This document shows positions 20,526-31,109 of a stretch of DNA of 64,000 bases, piece after piece. The DNA comes from JAVKEN01 sp040221415. Lineage in GTDB: Bacteria; Pseudomonadota; Alphaproteobacteria; Rickettsiales; JABSSG01. The position numbers and the translations under genes are program-made. Below the pieces are notes generated by a model. That model had not been told where the DNA came from. It saw only the letters and a program-made list of their open reading frames with translations, and ran no database searches. The stretch is taken from NCBI GenBank assembly GCA_040221415.1, contig JAVKEN010000005.1, forward strand, positions 1 through 64,000, given 5' to 3'. Every line of letters begins with the position of its first letter. Position 1 is the stretch's first letter.

Positions 20526-21226
20526 TATTTTATACTTTTAAAAGTTCTTCCTGATCTGAAATATTGAAAAAAATTAATTACATCATACATAGGGTATCTA
20601 CTAGAAAAGATTATATTTTCTGCTTTTCCAATTAGGTTGTCAAATTTCACATATCCTATTCCGTGCAAGTTGCGACTATCATTAGAGTTATCCATATTAT
20701 CTCCCATGAAGAAATAATGGTTCTCTGGAACTCGATACACTTCCGTGTTGTCAAGTTCCGTGAGTCTATCATCTAAGACGATATATTGCCGTTTATTAGG
20801 CAGGGTATGAGTATATTTATTCGATTCCTGATCAAATGAAGTAAACTTTCCACTTTTTTTCTTTGGCACTTCAGAGCCATTAATAAAAATTTGTCCATCA
20901 ATGATCTGGATAGAGTCTCCAGGGAGACCTATTAATCTTTTTATATAAATTTTATCTGTTTCGAATACTATCACATCCCCTCTTCTTGGAAGATTCATAA
21001 CAAATTTACGGCCTTCGAATAAAGGTGGTGACATAGGGAATGAATATTTGCTTATTCCATATGCATATTTATTAATTAATATGCGGTCACCTATTAAAAG
21101 ATTGGGATACATTGAGCTTGATGGAATGTAGTACATTTCATAAGCAACTGACCTAAAAAGTAGTGCTAAAAACACCACCCAGAAGAGACCTATAACTTCT
21201 TGCTTCATATTTCTTTTTGTACTCAT
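20525..21226 (-). CDS. lepB: Signal peptidase I
   Basis: Cleaves Sec and Tat signal peptides at the outer face of the inner membrane. A single N-terminal transmembrane helix (about 11-28) precedes the catalytic Ser38 (YIPSSSMYP) and Lys95 (YIKRLIGLPGD); GDNMDNSNDSR is the conserved box E. At 233 residues it is the compact alphaproteobacterial form. It overlaps the gpmI stop (ATGA) and leads into rnc and era. Confidence 0.97.
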   Translation of the reverse strand: MSTKRNMKQEVIGLFWVVFLALLFRSVAYEMYYIPSSSMYPNLLIGDRILINKYAYGISKYSFPMSPPLFEGRKFVMNLPRRGDVIVFETDKIYIKRLIGLPGDSIQIIDGQIFINGSEVPKKKSGKFTSFDQESNKYTHTLPNKRQYIVLDDRLTELDNTEVYRVPENHYFFMGDNMDNSNDSRNLHGIGYVKFDNLIGKAENIIFSSRYPMYDVINFFQYFRSGRTFKSIK

Positions 21227-22710
21227 TTCTTTTTCTTTATTAAATTCTTTCCAGTCATAGAAATAGGTTGCTCAATATTAAATAAACCTAATATGGTTGG
21301 AGCAATATCGTCTAATCCACCGCCCTCTAAAGAAATCTCTAAATTATCTGCAATAACAATAAAAGGCACAGGGTTAGTAGTATGAGATGTGACCCTCTGC
21401 TGGGTCTTTTTATCAAACATTAATTCGGCATTTCCATGGTCAGCTGTTATTATAAGAATGCCTCCTAGATTTTTGACTATTTGCTTGTAGAGTACTTCTA
21501 AGCATTTATCTATACAAGAAACCGCTTTTTTAGTTGCTTCGTAATTTCCAGTGTGACCTACCATATCAGCGTTTGGATAGTTTACCAAAACAAAATCATA
21601 GGAACTTGCTTTGTTTTTAATAAAGTCAGTAACTTTATATGCCGACATCTCGGGGCATAAATCATAAGTTGCAACTTTTGGAGAGTTGGTTAATATCCTA
21701 TCTTCACCAGGATATTCTTCTTCATTCCCGCCATTAAAAAAGTAAGTGACGTGAGGATATTTCTCTGTCTCTGATACGCGCAGCTGCCTAAGTCCTTTCT
21801 TCGATAACAGTTCTCCCAACGTATTTTCAATAGTTGATTTTGGGAATAATACTTTGGCAAATGTAGAAATTGTATCTGAATAATGAGTCATGGTGTAGAT
21901 GTTAGACTCGCTGGATTGCTTGTGAAGTTCTTCGACTAATTGCCTCATCCTATCCGGACGAAAATTATAAAATATAATGTTATCGTATGCATTCAATCCT
22001 TGATATTTGGAGCTAACAGCTGGTTTAAAGAACTCATCATATATTTTGTGCTTGTAGGATTTATCTATAGTTTGGTATAAGTCATCATATTTTTCTCCAT
22101 GACACTTTGTTATGGCATTGGCAGCGAATTGAGTTCTATCTGCACGATTATCTCTGTCCATGCTATAATATCTACCAGATACAGTTGCGATTAAAAAATT
22201 CTTATCTTTTAAGTATTTGGATAATTTTTTTATATATTTAGCACAAGATTTGGGGCTAGTATCTCTACCATCAGTAATTATATGTAGATATACTTTCTTA
22301 TCATTTTTCAGAAGAAAATCACAAACATTTAATGCATGATCTATATGAGAATGAATTCCACCATCAGATAATAGCCCAATAACATGGAATGGTTTGTTGC
22401 TTTGAGATAGTTGATTAAAAGATATACTATGTTCAATATCTCCATTTTTAAAGAATTCTGAGATCTTTACAAGGTCTTGTTGAATTATGCGCCCACTACC
22501 AATTGTCATGTGACCGACTTCTGAGTTACCCATTTGTCCATTAGGAAGGCCTACATGCTTCCCAGAAGTTTGCAGTTTGGTTGATGGATATTTTTCTATT
22601 AAATAATTATAGAAATTTGGGTTAGCATTGGTTATAGCATTATGGGGCCCTTTAGATCCAATGCCCCAGCCGTCAAGAATACATAAAATAATTGGTCTTC
22701 TAGCTGACAT
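21223..22710 (-). CDS. gpmI: 2,3-bisphosphoglycerate-independent phosphoglycerate mutase
   Basis: Interconverts 3- and 2-phosphoglycerate with two metal ions. ILDGWGIG at the start supplies the first metal Asp, Ser63 in QMGNSEVGH is the phosphoserine, and TADHGNAE near the end completes the alkaline-phosphatase-like site. Length 495 is normal. With the class I aldolase at 58.8 kb it suggests that at least the lower glycolytic/gluconeogenic path is retained. It overlaps phoU upstream (ATGA). Confidence 0.97.
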   Translation of the reverse strand: MSARRPIILCILDGWGIGSKGPHNAITNANPNFYNYLIEKYPSTKLQTSGKHVGLPNGQMGNSEVGHMTIGSGRIIQQDLVKISEFFKNGDIEHSISFNQLSQSNKPFHVIGLLSDGGIHSHIDHALNVCDFLLKNDKKVYLHIITDGRDTSPKSCAKYIKKLSKYLKDKNFLIATVSGRYYSMDRDNRADRTQFAANAITKCHGEKYDDLYQTIDKSYKHKIYDEFFKPAVSSKYQGLNAYDNIIFYNFRPDRMRQLVEELHKQSSESNIYTMTHYSDTISTFAKVLFPKSTIENTLGELLSKKGLRQLRVSETEKYPHVTYFFNGGNEEEYPGEDRILTNSPKVATYDLCPEMSAYKVTDFIKNKASSYDFVLVNYPNADMVGHTGNYEATKKAVSCIDKCLEVLYKQIVKNLGGILIITADHGNAELMFDKKTQQRVTSHTTNPVPFIVIADNLEISLEGGGLDDIAPTILGLFNIEQPISMTGKNLIKKKK

Positions 22711-23366
22711 CAGATTATTTTTTTGCCAGTGTTAATATAGAATAAAATTTTTGCGAGTTTAACAATATAGTCTCCAATGCGCTCAATATTTTTACTTGCC
22801 ATTACGATTTGTATTGAATCAGACATTGTGTTTTTTTTCTCAATTTTAAGATCTGAGATTTTATTCATGAAATTGGAGTATAAAGTATCTATATTATCAT
22901 CCAATTTTATTACGTGCATTGCATTACTTGTCTCCCATTTCTGGAAGCAAGTGCAAATTCTTTTCATCATTTCTATCAAAGATCTATTCATTTTTAATAT
23001 GTCTTCAGAAAAAACAGCTAACATATCTGTTTGTATATAAGAAGATCTTTTAATGACATTTTTACTAAGGTCCCCCATTCTTTCTAAGATGACCGCAATT
23101 CTTATTGCAGAGACTACAAATCTTAAATCAATAGCTAGAGGCTGTCTAGTTGCTAACACAGTAGTTGCCAGAACTTCTATATGCTCATCACATTGATTGA
23201 TTTTTAAATCTAGGTCTATTGAATCTTTGATGTAATCTTCTCCGAAATTCTGCATTGCTTTGTTCTGCAGTTCTAAAAGATCTAAGAAATACTTAGACAT
23301 TTGCACCAAAGAAGTGTCTAAATCATTTAATTCATTTTGATAAGATGAGACTGTATGGTCTACCAT
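22710..23366 (-). CDS. phoU: Phosphate-system regulator PhoU
   Basis: A 218-residue all-helical protein with two PhoU repeats, each with the metal-binding pattern seen in RIAVILERMGDLSKNV and ASKNIERIGDYIVKLA. PhoU dampens PhoR and limits Pst phosphate uptake in other bacteria. No pst or phoBR genes are in this window. It is first in the tightly overlapping phoU-gpmI-lepB-rnc-era block. Confidence 0.94.
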   Translation of the reverse strand: MVDHTVSSYQNELNDLDTSLVQMSKYFLDLLELQNKAMQNFGEDYIKDSIDLDLKINQCDEHIEVLATTVLATRQPLAIDLRFVVSAIRIAVILERMGDLSKNVIKRSSYIQTDMLAVFSEDILKMNRSLIEMMKRICTCFQKWETSNAMHVIKLDDNIDTLYSNFMNKISDLKIEKKNTMSDSIQIVMASKNIERIGDYIVKLAKILFYINTGKKII

Positions 23367-23423
23367 GTTAAAAGGAAATTGTTATGCTTTGATACTAAGT
23401 AAAAAACTACTACAGGTCAAGCT

Positions 23424-23885
23424 TCAGCGAGTTTTATCTTTATTAATAGTATGCAAAAAATTTTCAAAATCAGAAATATTATTAAAGTCATGATACACGG
23501 AAGAGAACCTTACATAAGCTACGTCATCTAGTTTAGATAATTCATTCATAACAAGCTCACCTATTTCTTTTGACGTTATTTCACCATCCACATTATGTTC
23601 AATGTTATTTATTATTCCATCAATCATACTATCTATTTCTTCTGGAGAAATATCCCTTTTTCTTGTGGCTATGCTTATAGATTTAAAGAGCTTCTCTCTG
23701 TCAAAATTTCTTCTGGAGCCGTCTTTCTTTACTACCATTATGTCTCTATTTTGCATGCGCTCATATGTAGTAAAGCGTGTGTCGCAGGCAGAGCAATATC
23801 TTCTTCTCTTGATGGACTTGCCATCATTGCTTTGTCTTGAGTCCTTTACTTGAGTATCTAAAGCATTACAAAAAGGGCATTTCAT
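23424..23885 (-). CDS. nrdR: Transcriptional repressor NrdR
   Basis: A 153-residue repressor of ribonucleotide reductase genes. The zinc ribbon has CPFC at the start and CSAC about 30 residues on, with KDSR and RRRYC between. An ATP-cone follows (about 49-139), beginning VVKKDGSRRNFDREKL, that senses dATP/ATP. It lies 16 bases after glyA. Confidence 0.97.
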   Translation of the reverse strand: MKCPFCNALDTQVKDSRQSNDGKSIKRRRYCSACDTRFTTYERMQNRDIMVVKKDGSRRNFDREKLFKSISIATRKRDISPEEIDSMIDGIINNIEHNVDGEITSKEIGELVMNELSKLDDVAYVRFSSVYHDFNNISDFENFLHTINKDKTR

Positions 23886-23901
23886 AAGTTATAAATAAAG
23901 C

Positions 23902-25185
23902 TTAATATATAGGATATTGCTTACACAAATTCTCAACTTTTGACAATATCTTTTGTTCAGTTTCACTGTTATCCTCATAATTATTTTGTAGACCTCTAAC
24001 TACTTCAGATATCATTGACCCTATCTCGGTAAACTCTTTTTCCTTAAAACCTCTAGTGGTGCCTGCTGGAGTTCCCAACCTTATTCCAGAGGTTACAAAA
24101 GGAGACCTTGGATCGTTTGGAACAGTGTTTTTGTTACATGTTAATCCTGCGTTCTCCATGCTACGTTCCGCATCTTTTCCTGAAACATTCTTGGATATCA
24201 AGCTGACAAGCATTAAGTGGCAATCTGTTCCTCCAGAAATAAGATTGAAATCGTGTCTTATCAATTCCTCTGCTAGTGCTTGTGCGTTTTTGATTACTTG
24301 TTGGCTGTAAGACTTGAATTCAGGTTTAAGGCACTCACCAAATGCAACAGCTTTTGCAGCTATCACATGCATTAGTGGGCCACCTTGAAGCCCAGGGAAA
24401 ATTGCTGAATTAAGTTTTTTGTATAATTCTGGATTATTGGATAACATTAACCCGCCTCTAGGGCCTCGAAGAGTTTTGTGGGTAGTGGAGGTCATTACAT
24501 CTGCATATTTGGCAGCAGAAGGATATAATCCTGAACATATCAAACCGGCGTAGTGTGCAATGTCTGCTAATAAAAAAGCTCCTACTTTGTTTGCTATTTC
24601 TCTAAATTTCTTAAAATCTATTTTTCTTGGATACGCAGACCCTCCAGCAATAATGAGTTTAGGTTTATGTTCTACAGCTTTTTTTTCCACCTCACTATAA
24701 TCTATTAATCCAGTTTCTGGGTCAATCCCGTATTGAATTGCATTAAACCATTTACCTGAAATATTCGGAGCAGCCCCATGTGTCAGGTGCCCTCCATCAG
24801 CTAAGGACATGCCAAGAATAGTGTCTCCGGGATTCAGGAGCGCTAAAAACACAGCTTGATTTGCCTGAGATCCTGAGTGCGGTTGTACATTAGCGTATTC
24901 ACAATCAAATAATGTTTTTGCGCGATTAATGGCAATATTTTCAATTTCATCTACAAATTCGCAACCACCGTAATATCTTTTGTTAGGATATCCTTCTGCA
25001 TACTTGTTTGTGGCAACAGTTCCCATTATTTCCATAACTGATTTACTTACTATATTTTCAGAAGCAATCAATTCAATTTGATTTTGTTGTCTTTTTAACT
25101 CTCTCTCTAGACAAATGGAAACATCTGGATCTGTTAGAGAGTAATTATTGGTAAAAAAATTTACGTGTTTTCCTATATCTTTCAT
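23902..25185 (-). CDS. glyA: Serine hydroxymethyltransferase
   Basis: A PLP enzyme that converts serine and tetrahydrofolate to glycine and methylene-THF. The Schiff-base lysine is in [23 protein letters not shown] and YYGGCEFVD are also typical. Length 427 fits. It links to the folate cluster at 50.5-54.3 kb, which makes its cofactor. It begins nine bases after rpiB. Confidence 0.98.
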   Translation of the reverse strand: MKDIGKHVNFFTNNYSLTDPDVSICLERELKRQQNQIELIASENIVSKSVMEIMGTVATNKYAEGYPNKRYYGGCEFVDEIENIAINRAKTLFDCEYANVQPHSGSQANQAVFLALLNPGDTILGMSLADGGHLTHGAAPNISGKWFNAIQYGIDPETGLIDYSEVEKKAVEHKPKLIIAGGSAYPRKIDFKKFREIANKVGAFLLADIAHYAGLICSGLYPSAAKYADVMTSTTHKTLRGPRGGLMLSNNPELYKKLNSAIFPGLQGGPLMHVIAAKAVAFGECLKPEFKSYSQQVIKNAQALAEELIRHDFNLISGGTDCHLMLVSLISKNVSGKDAERSMENAGLTCNKNTVPNDPRSPFVTSGIRLGTPAGTTRGFKEKEFTEIGSMISEVVRGLQNNYEDNSETEQKILSKVENLCKQYPIY

Positions 25186-25193
25186 AATAACCT

Positions 25194-25616
25194 TTAAATA
25201 TTGATTTTATTTACTCTTGTTTCATGCCTTCCTTTATCAAAAGATGATTTGATAAATTCATCAACCATTTCTTTTGCATGATCGTAATCAGTTTCGTCTG
25301 ATCCCAATACTAAAACGTTGGCGTTATTATGTTTTCGAGATAGGTAGATATCTTTGATTGATCTACACAAAGCCGCTCTTATGTTCCTGTGTCTATTTGC
25401 TGCAATTGACATGCCAATTCCACTGCCGCAGATCAAAACACCCACTTGTTCATCACGAAGTTTTTTAGCTAGCAAGTGTGCGTAATCAGGATAATCTGCA
25501 GAAGTCAAATCATAAGGTCCGAGATCTTGCACTACATGTCCTTCATCATTTAAAAATTGAGCGAGTCTTTCTTTTAAAGAAAAACCTCTGTGATCCGAGG
25601 CAATTAAAAATTCCAT
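25194..25616 (-). CDS. rpiB: Ribose-5-phosphate isomerase B
   Basis: A 140-residue RpiB/LacAB-family enzyme interconverting ribulose-5-P and ribose-5-P. It begins with the [11 protein letters not shown] phosphate-binding region, has the active-site cysteine in [17 protein letters not shown], and the [11 protein letters not shown] segment. It is first gene of rpiB-glyA-nrdR. Confidence 0.96.
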   Translation of the reverse strand: MEFLIASDHRGFSLKERLAQFLNDEGHVVQDLGPYDLTSADYPDYAHLLAKKLRDEQVGVLICGSGIGMSIAANRHRNIRAALCRSIKDIYLSRKHNNANVLVLGSDETDYDHAKEMVDEFIKSSFDKGRHETRVNKINI

Positions 25617-25688
25617 AATAATAATGCTATTAACAATTAGAAATTTGTAGCATTTTTTTTACAAGATATAAAGGCGAGATTTAGTTTT

Positions 25689-27050
25689 CTATAAAAGTTC
25701 AGATTTTATTGCCGATTCAATACGAGATATAGATTTGCTTATCACCCTCTTTTCTGGGTGCTCAACCATAATCCTTATAAGGGGCTCTGTACCTGAGTTA
25801 CGAACATTTACTCTCCCACTTTTGCCAAGCTCCATCTTAACTTCATCTATAGCACTCTGCACTTTCTTTAAAGAATGGATATTTGTTTTCGTATCTTTAA
25901 TTGGTACACTATGTATTTGCTGAGGTGTAGATTGAAAAGGATGACAAAACTCTGAAAATTTCTTCTTTTTTGATCTAATGAAGAATGAGAGCATAGATAA
26001 TGCTGACACGATACCATCACCAGTTGTTGAATAGTCACTCATAATGATGTGTCCAGACTGTTCACCTCCAAGGTTTGAGGTGTTTTTTCTCAACTCATTC
26101 GAGACGTGTTTGTCACCTACATTGGTACGGACAACGTCAACTCCAATAGAGTTACAAAATTTTTCAAATCCAATATTTGACATTTCTGTGCAAATTACTC
26201 TGTCATTCTTTAAAAAGTTATTGCTTTTCATCCCTGCTGCTATGCATGCAAGGATTGCATCTCCATTTGCAACATTTCCTTTTTCATCAATCATTAATAT
26301 CCTGTCCGCATCTCCATCTAGAACTACACCGAGATTTGCTTTTTCATGAATTACTCTTTCAATAGCTTTTTCAGGATGCATAGAACCACAGTTTAAATTG
26401 ATATTTGTTCCGTTAGGGTTATCAAAAATTGAAATAACCTCGGCCCCTAATTCCCAGAATATTTTGCTTGCTAAATGATACGCAGCACCATTAGCAGCAT
26501 CGACAACTATCTTCATGCCGGAAAGACGCAAATTTTTAGGGAAAGTATTCTTTGCATATTCAATATATCGCCCTGGGGCATCATCTAATCTTTTTGCTCT
26601 ACCCAAGTCTGTATTTTTTGCAGAATTATTTCCTTTGGGGTAGTCTTTGATAAGTGTTTCAATAGCTGTTTCATCTTTTTTGGTTAATTTGTAACCATCT
26701 TGGTCAAAAATTTTAATACCATTATCTTGGAATTGATTATGAGACGCCGAAATCATAATTCCAAAATCTGCTCTGAGAGACTTTATTAACATAGAAATAG
26801 CAGGAGTTGGCATCGGGCCAACCAATAAAACATTAATTCCAGTAGATACTAATGCAGAAGTAAGGGCTGGTTCTATTAAATATCCAGATAAACGTGTATC
26901 TTTACCAATGACTGCTAATTGTCTTTGTTTATTAGGTTTATAAAAATAACTTCCGCATGCCATACCAATTAGGGTAACAACCTCTGGTGTTAAGTAATTT
27001 TCATTAGCTTTACCCCTAATGCCATCTGTACCAAAGTTTACTTCAATCAT
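25689..27050 (-). CDS. glmM: Phosphoglucosamine mutase GlmM
   Basis: Converts glucosamine-6-P to glucosamine-1-P for peptidoglycan and lipid A precursors. It begins with FGTDGIRG; the phosphoserine is Ser103 in ISASHN; DGDADR is the metal loop and [11 protein letters not shown] the phosphate-binding loop. Length 453 is normal. Its start overlaps ftsH by four bases; tilS-ftsH-glmM is a conserved order. Confidence 0.97.
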   Translation of the reverse strand: MIEVNFGTDGIRGKANENYLTPEVVTLIGMACGSYFYKPNKQRQLAVIGKDTRLSGYLIEPALTSALVSTGINVLLVGPMPTPAISMLIKSLRADFGIMISASHNQFQDNGIKIFDQDGYKLTKKDETAIETLIKDYPKGNNSAKNTDLGRAKRLDDAPGRYIEYAKNTFPKNLRLSGMKIVVDAANGAAYHLASKIFWELGAEVISIFDNPNGTNINLNCGSMHPEKAIERVIHEKANLGVVLDGDADRILMIDEKGNVANGDAILACIAAGMKSNNFLKNDRVICTEMSNIGFEKFCNSIGVDVVRTNVGDKHVSNELRKNTSNLGGEQSGHIIMSDYSTTGDGIVSALSMLSFFIRSKKKKFSEFCHPFQSTPQQIHSVPIKDTKTNIHSLKKVQSAIDEVKMELGKSGRVNVRNSGTEPLIRIMVEHPEKRVISKSISRIESAIKSELL

Positions 27051-28918
27051 TTTTTAGTTTTATTCTTAGGTTTTGCAGTGCTTTTTTGGGTGACGGTTAT
27101 CTTTTTGTCCGAAGAAGTGTTTTTGCTTAATTTGATCTTAAGAAGAGTTTTTATCTCATCACCAGTCAATGTTTCTTTTTCAAGCAGGGTTATAGCAAGT
27201 AAATCAAGCTTCTTTCTATGTTTTTCTATAATAGACTTAGCTAATTTATAACCATCCTCAATTAATTTTTTAACTTCTAGGTCTACTAGAATTTCTGTTT
27301 CTGTAGAGTATTGCTTCTGTCCGTGGTCGCCAGCATATTTATCTTGGCCTTCTGGCCCGTAAAACACAGGGCCAACTTTGTTACTCATGCCCCACTCTCT
27401 GACCATGGCTCTTGCAATGTTAGTGGCTTGTTTGATATCAGAAGAGGCTCCACTAGTAACATTTCCGTGACCAAATACTATTTCTTCTGCCACGCGCCCT
27501 CCCATTGCTACTGCTATATCTGCGGTCATTTTATCTCTGGTCACAGAAAATCTATCTGATTTTGGTAGACGCATCACTAATCCTAAAGCCCTTCCCCTCG
27601 GTATAATGGTAGCTTTATGAATCGGATCAGAGGCTGGGCAAAACAATGATACTAATGCGTGCCCGCCCTCGTGAAATGCAGTGAGTCTTTTTTCTTCATC
27701 ACTCATTACCATAGACCTTCTCTCAGGGCCCATCATCACTTTGTCCTTTGCATCTTCTAACTCTTTTGTGGATACTATCTTTCTATCTCTTCTTGCAGCT
27801 AAAAGTGCAGCCTCATTAACAAGGTTTGCAAGGTCTGCTCCAGAGAATCCAGGAGTACCTCTTGCAATAACTTTTATATCTAAATCCGGTTCGCAAACTA
27901 TTTTTTTTAGATGAACATTTAATATTGCTTCTCTGCCCTTTATGTCTGGTGGGGGTACATGTATCTGCCTATCAAACCTTCCAGGCCTTAAGAGTGCTGG
28001 ATCCAAAACATCAGGCCTATTAGTAGCAGCAATAATTATGACACTGTCGTTTGCCTCAAATCCATCCATCTCAACTAATAATTGATTTAAAGTTTGTTCT
28101 CTTTCGTCATTTCCACCCCCTAATCCTATTCCTCTATGTCTTCCTACTGCATCAATTTCATCAATAAAAATAATACACGGCTCATGCTTTTTACCTTGTT
28201 CAAACATGTCACGGACACGACTGGCACCAACTCCAACAAACATCTCAACAAAATCAGAACCTGAAATAGTAAAAAAGGGCACATTTGCTTCACCAGCCAC
28301 AGCGCGAGCTATAAGTGTTTTTCCTGTCCCTGGGGATCCTATTAATAAGCATCCTTTAGGGATTCTGCCGCCCAATGTTTGAAACTTTGATGGATTTTTC
28401 AAAAACTCAACTATCTCCTGCAGTTCTTCCCTAGCTTCATCGATTCCGGCCACATCTTTGAATGTAACCTTGTCAAGTTTATCTCCCATAAGACGAGCTT
28501 TAGATTTTCCAAAGCCCATTGCTTTTCCACCGCCGCCTTGCATCTGTCTTAAAAAGAAAACCCATATACCAATTAAAAGTAGCATTGGGAACCACGATAG
28601 CAAAATACTTACAAATCCTCCCATTTTGCTTTCTGTTGGCGAAGCCTTTATGTTGACGTTATGTTTTTGTAATAGATCTACCAATCCTGGATAGTAAGGA
28701 GAGTAGGTTCTAAATTTCTTGCCGTCAGCATATTTTCCATCAATGTTATTTCCTTCTATAAGGACATCAGATACTTGTGATGCTTCGACGTTAGTAATAA
28801 ACTCGGAGAAAGAAATATTAACTCGTTCTCCATATTCTACTCCATTGAAATTGTCAAAAACTATCAGCAAAAGAATTACAATTCCGATCCAGACAGCAAG
28901 ATTCTTTTTAAAGTTCAT
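27047..28918 (-). CDS. ftsH: ATP-dependent zinc metalloprotease FtsH
   Basis: A membrane-anchored AAA protease that degrades unassembled membrane proteins and key regulators. Two transmembrane helices (about 5-22 and 100-120) flank a small periplasmic domain. The AAA module has GSPGTGKT and [11 protein letters not shown], and the zinc site is HEGGH. I chose the ATG at 28918 because a GGAG lies seven bases ahead; an in-frame TTG four codons earlier overlaps that ribosome site. Its regulators HflK and HflC are at 2.8-4.8 kb. Confidence 0.97.
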   Translation of the reverse strand: MNFKKNLAVWIGIVILLLIVFDNFNGVEYGERVNISFSEFITNVEASQVSDVLIEGNNIDGKYADGKKFRTYSPYYPGLVDLLQKHNVNIKASPTESKMGGFVSILLSWFPMLLLIGIWVFFLRQMQGGGGKAMGFGKSKARLMGDKLDKVTFKDVAGIDEAREELQEIVEFLKNPSKFQTLGGRIPKGCLLIGSPGTGKTLIARAVAGEANVPFFTISGSDFVEMFVGVGASRVRDMFEQGKKHEPCIIFIDEIDAVGRHRGIGLGGGNDEREQTLNQLLVEMDGFEANDSVIIIAATNRPDVLDPALLRPGRFDRQIHVPPPDIKGREAILNVHLKKIVCEPDLDIKVIARGTPGFSGADLANLVNEAALLAARRDRKIVSTKELEDAKDKVMMGPERRSMVMSDEEKRLTAFHEGGHALVSLFCPASDPIHKATIIPRGRALGLVMRLPKSDRFSVTRDKMTADIAVAMGGRVAEEIVFGHGNVTSGASSDIKQATNIARAMVREWGMSNKVGPVFYGPEGQDKYAGDHGQKQYSTETEILVDLEVKKLIEDGYKLAKSIIEKHRKKLDLLAITLLEKETLTGDEIKTLLKIKLSKNTSSDKKITVTQKSTAKPKNKTKK

Positions 28919-28944
28919 TAATATCTCCAATGATTAGAACGTTG

Positions 28945-30213
28945 TTACCCAACAGTTTGACTTGAAACACTTCTTTTGGCTGCGTATTCAAAGTCGAGGT
29001 CACTATAATAGCCTTTGCTTGTGAATGGAACAAGTTTTTTTCCTGAGTGGGCTTCTATTTTAAAAGCGGATTTACGAATTGTATTTGGAAGATCTGGTGC
29101 GTTGGTTTTATTTAATCTCATTACTGAGAAATTCTTTCTTTGCACACTTTTAAGAACATATTGTCCACAAAACACTATTTCGTTTTCTCTGAGTTCGATA
29201 GTATTGCTTAGGTGCTCTGGGTAAATGAAAATTTTATTTTGTTTTTTATTTATTTTGATAATAGCATTGCCTAGTGTAAACACCCCTTTCTTATTTAAAG
29301 AAATATGTGAAACTATTAATTGTAAAGATTTCTTTCTTGGCCCATGTTGATCTTTACCACCTATAGTATTAATTACTGTACTTAAGCAACGAACGGCCAA
29401 ATCTTTAGTTTGTTCTTTAAATGCATCTAACTTAATTATACAATATCCACTATTGTAAATGGTAATATGTTGTGCCAGAAACTTGTTGAGCGCTTGTATG
29501 TTTGTAGAGTAAACTTCTTGTGTCTCTATGATTACATCATTTATGCGATCAAATATAACTGATTTATCTGTTTGATTTGACATCTCTACAAAACCTTCTG
29601 AATTTAAAATATTTCTGGCTAAATTTCTTTTGTATTTTAAATCTTTATTAGAAGGATCAGAGATCCATTGGACATCAATAGAATTCAGATAAAATTTGAG
29701 ATCCTCTCTATGAAAACTTAATAACGGCCTTAAAACCCTAATATCGTTAAGAATGATTTTTTTATTTATACCTTTTAGACCCTTCAGAGAAGTTCCTCTT
29801 GTTAATCTTATAAAAAAGTTTTCTACATTATCATTTAGGGTGTGACCTGTAAAAAGATGATGAATTTTATTTTTTTTACAGTGTTGAGCAAGTAACTTAT
29901 ACCTTTCGATTCGGGCCGTTTCCTGCTTATTAGTTTTAATCGTATTTGGTTTAATTTTATAGTATTCATGATGAATTGAGTGCATGGCAAGCAAGTTATG
30001 CAATCGCAGAGTTTCATCTTTTGACTCTCTTCGTAGCGAATGATCAATAGTTACAGCTGATAATTGAAAGCCGTTTAGTTTGCACCATTCATTTAATAAG
30101 AATGTTAGAGCAAGAGAGTCGCTGCCACCAGATACCGACACACAAATTCTTGCTTTTTCTTCATAAGGTCCAAGTCTATTTACGTATTTAAAGAAACGAT
30201 CTATGATATTCAT
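28945..30213 (-). CDS. tilS: tRNA(Ile) lysidine synthetase TilS
   Basis: Changes C34 of the tRNA-Ile CAT anticodon to lysidine so that it reads AUA. The ATP-pyrophosphatase loop SVSGGSDSLAL (PP-loop at 28-33) starts the catalytic domain; ARIERYKLL and LTRGTSLKGL follow, and a divergent C-terminal region completes 422 residues. It is the first gene of tilS-ftsH-glmM. Its start is only 17 bases from the divergent gene at 30231, so each promoter must lie partly inside the other gene. Confidence 0.95.
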   Translation of the reverse strand: MNIIDRFFKYVNRLGPYEEKARICVSVSGGSDSLALTFLLNEWCKLNGFQLSAVTIDHSLRRESKDETLRLHNLLAMHSIHHEYYKIKPNTIKTNKQETARIERYKLLAQHCKKNKIHHLFTGHTLNDNVENFFIRLTRGTSLKGLKGINKKIILNDIRVLRPLLSFHREDLKFYLNSIDVQWISDPSNKDLKYKRNLARNILNSEGFVEMSNQTDKSVIFDRINDVIIETQEVYSTNIQALNKFLAQHITIYNSGYCIIKLDAFKEQTKDLAVRCLSTVINTIGGKDQHGPRKKSLQLIVSHISLNKKGVFTLGNAIIKINKKQNKIFIYPEHLSNTIELRENEIVFCGQYVLKSVQRKNFSVMRLNKTNAPDLPNTIRKSAFKIEAHSGKKLVPFTSKGYYSDLDFEYAAKRSVSSQTVG

Positions 30214-30230
30214 TTATTTGGAGATAAATT

Positions 30231-31109
30231 TTGCGTCTATTAATTTTCATTCTAGTCTTACCCTTCTATGCTTTTGCGGATACAGATGAGCATACAGTAA
30301 GAAGTGTTTACACAGCTTCTGAGGATTATAATGCAAGATTCGCAAAAGAAAAGGCATTTAAACTAGCTTTAGATCAAGCCTATCAAATTATAGCTAATGA
30401 CCTCAATCTTGATTTCAAGAGTGACAAATGGAAAATTATTGACTCTGTGTTATCGTATCAAATTAAGAATGAAAAAATTTATGAAAACAAATATTCAGCA
30501 ACTTTTGATATAAAATTTAATATATCTAAATTAAAAAAGTTGGCAAATAGAAGTAGCCACGAGACTAATCAAAAACTCAGATTAATTTATGAGCCTGTAG
30601 GTGATAGAGATGATTTTTTGAATATTGCACAAAATTTATCTCAGATGCTAGGAGTAGATTTTATTTTATACAAAGATGCAGATAAATTGTTTCACAATGA
30701 TATTGTTGTAACTTGTATCCAAAACCCCTCTGAAAAAGAATATGTCTTTTCTTTGGAGTCTGAGGGTAGGTTGATCAACTTGACTGCACGTGATTTAAAA
30801 GAAAGCTACTTTGCATTAATAAAAGTTTTATATAGTGAATTGATGTCGCCAATTAAAAAAGATGCGAATTACATCTTAATAAGTGGAGTTAGCGGTGAAT
30901 CAAGTAATCCAGCTGTAGTACAAAAGTTTTTAAAAGAGTATTTTTGGATAAATAATATTAAAATCATAGGTTACGAATCTGAGATAAATCCAATATACCT
31001 CATAAATATTGCTGAAAAAGATGATTTGTTTTTAAGCTATGTTTATAATAACAATGACTATACACTAAATGATATGAGAATTTTTAAACAAATTTTTGAG
31101 AAGCTATGA
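30231..31109 (+). CDS. Exported DUF2066-like protein
   Basis: A 292-residue protein starting at TTG with GGAG about seven bases upstream. Residues 1-16 are a signal peptide ending in YAFA. The mature part begins with HTVRSVYTASEDYNARFAKEKAF, resembling the N-terminus of DUF2066 proteins, which often precede hdaA in alphaproteobacteria. No enzymatic motif is visible and the role is unknown. It overlaps the next gene by four bases (ATGA). Confidence 0.7.
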   Translation: MRLLIFILVLPFYAFADTDEHTVRSVYTASEDYNARFAKEKAFKLALDQAYQIIANDLNLDFKSDKWKIIDSVLSYQIKNEKIYENKYSATFDIKFNISKLKKLANRSSHETNQKLRLIYEPVGDRDDFLNIAQNLSQMLGVDFILYKDADKLFHNDIVVTCIQNPSEKEYVFSLESEGRLINLTARDLKESYFALIKVLYSELMSPIKKDANYILISGVSGESSNPAVVQKFLKEYFWINNIKIIGYESEINPIYLINIAEKDDLFLSYVYNNNDYTLNDMRIFKQIFEKL

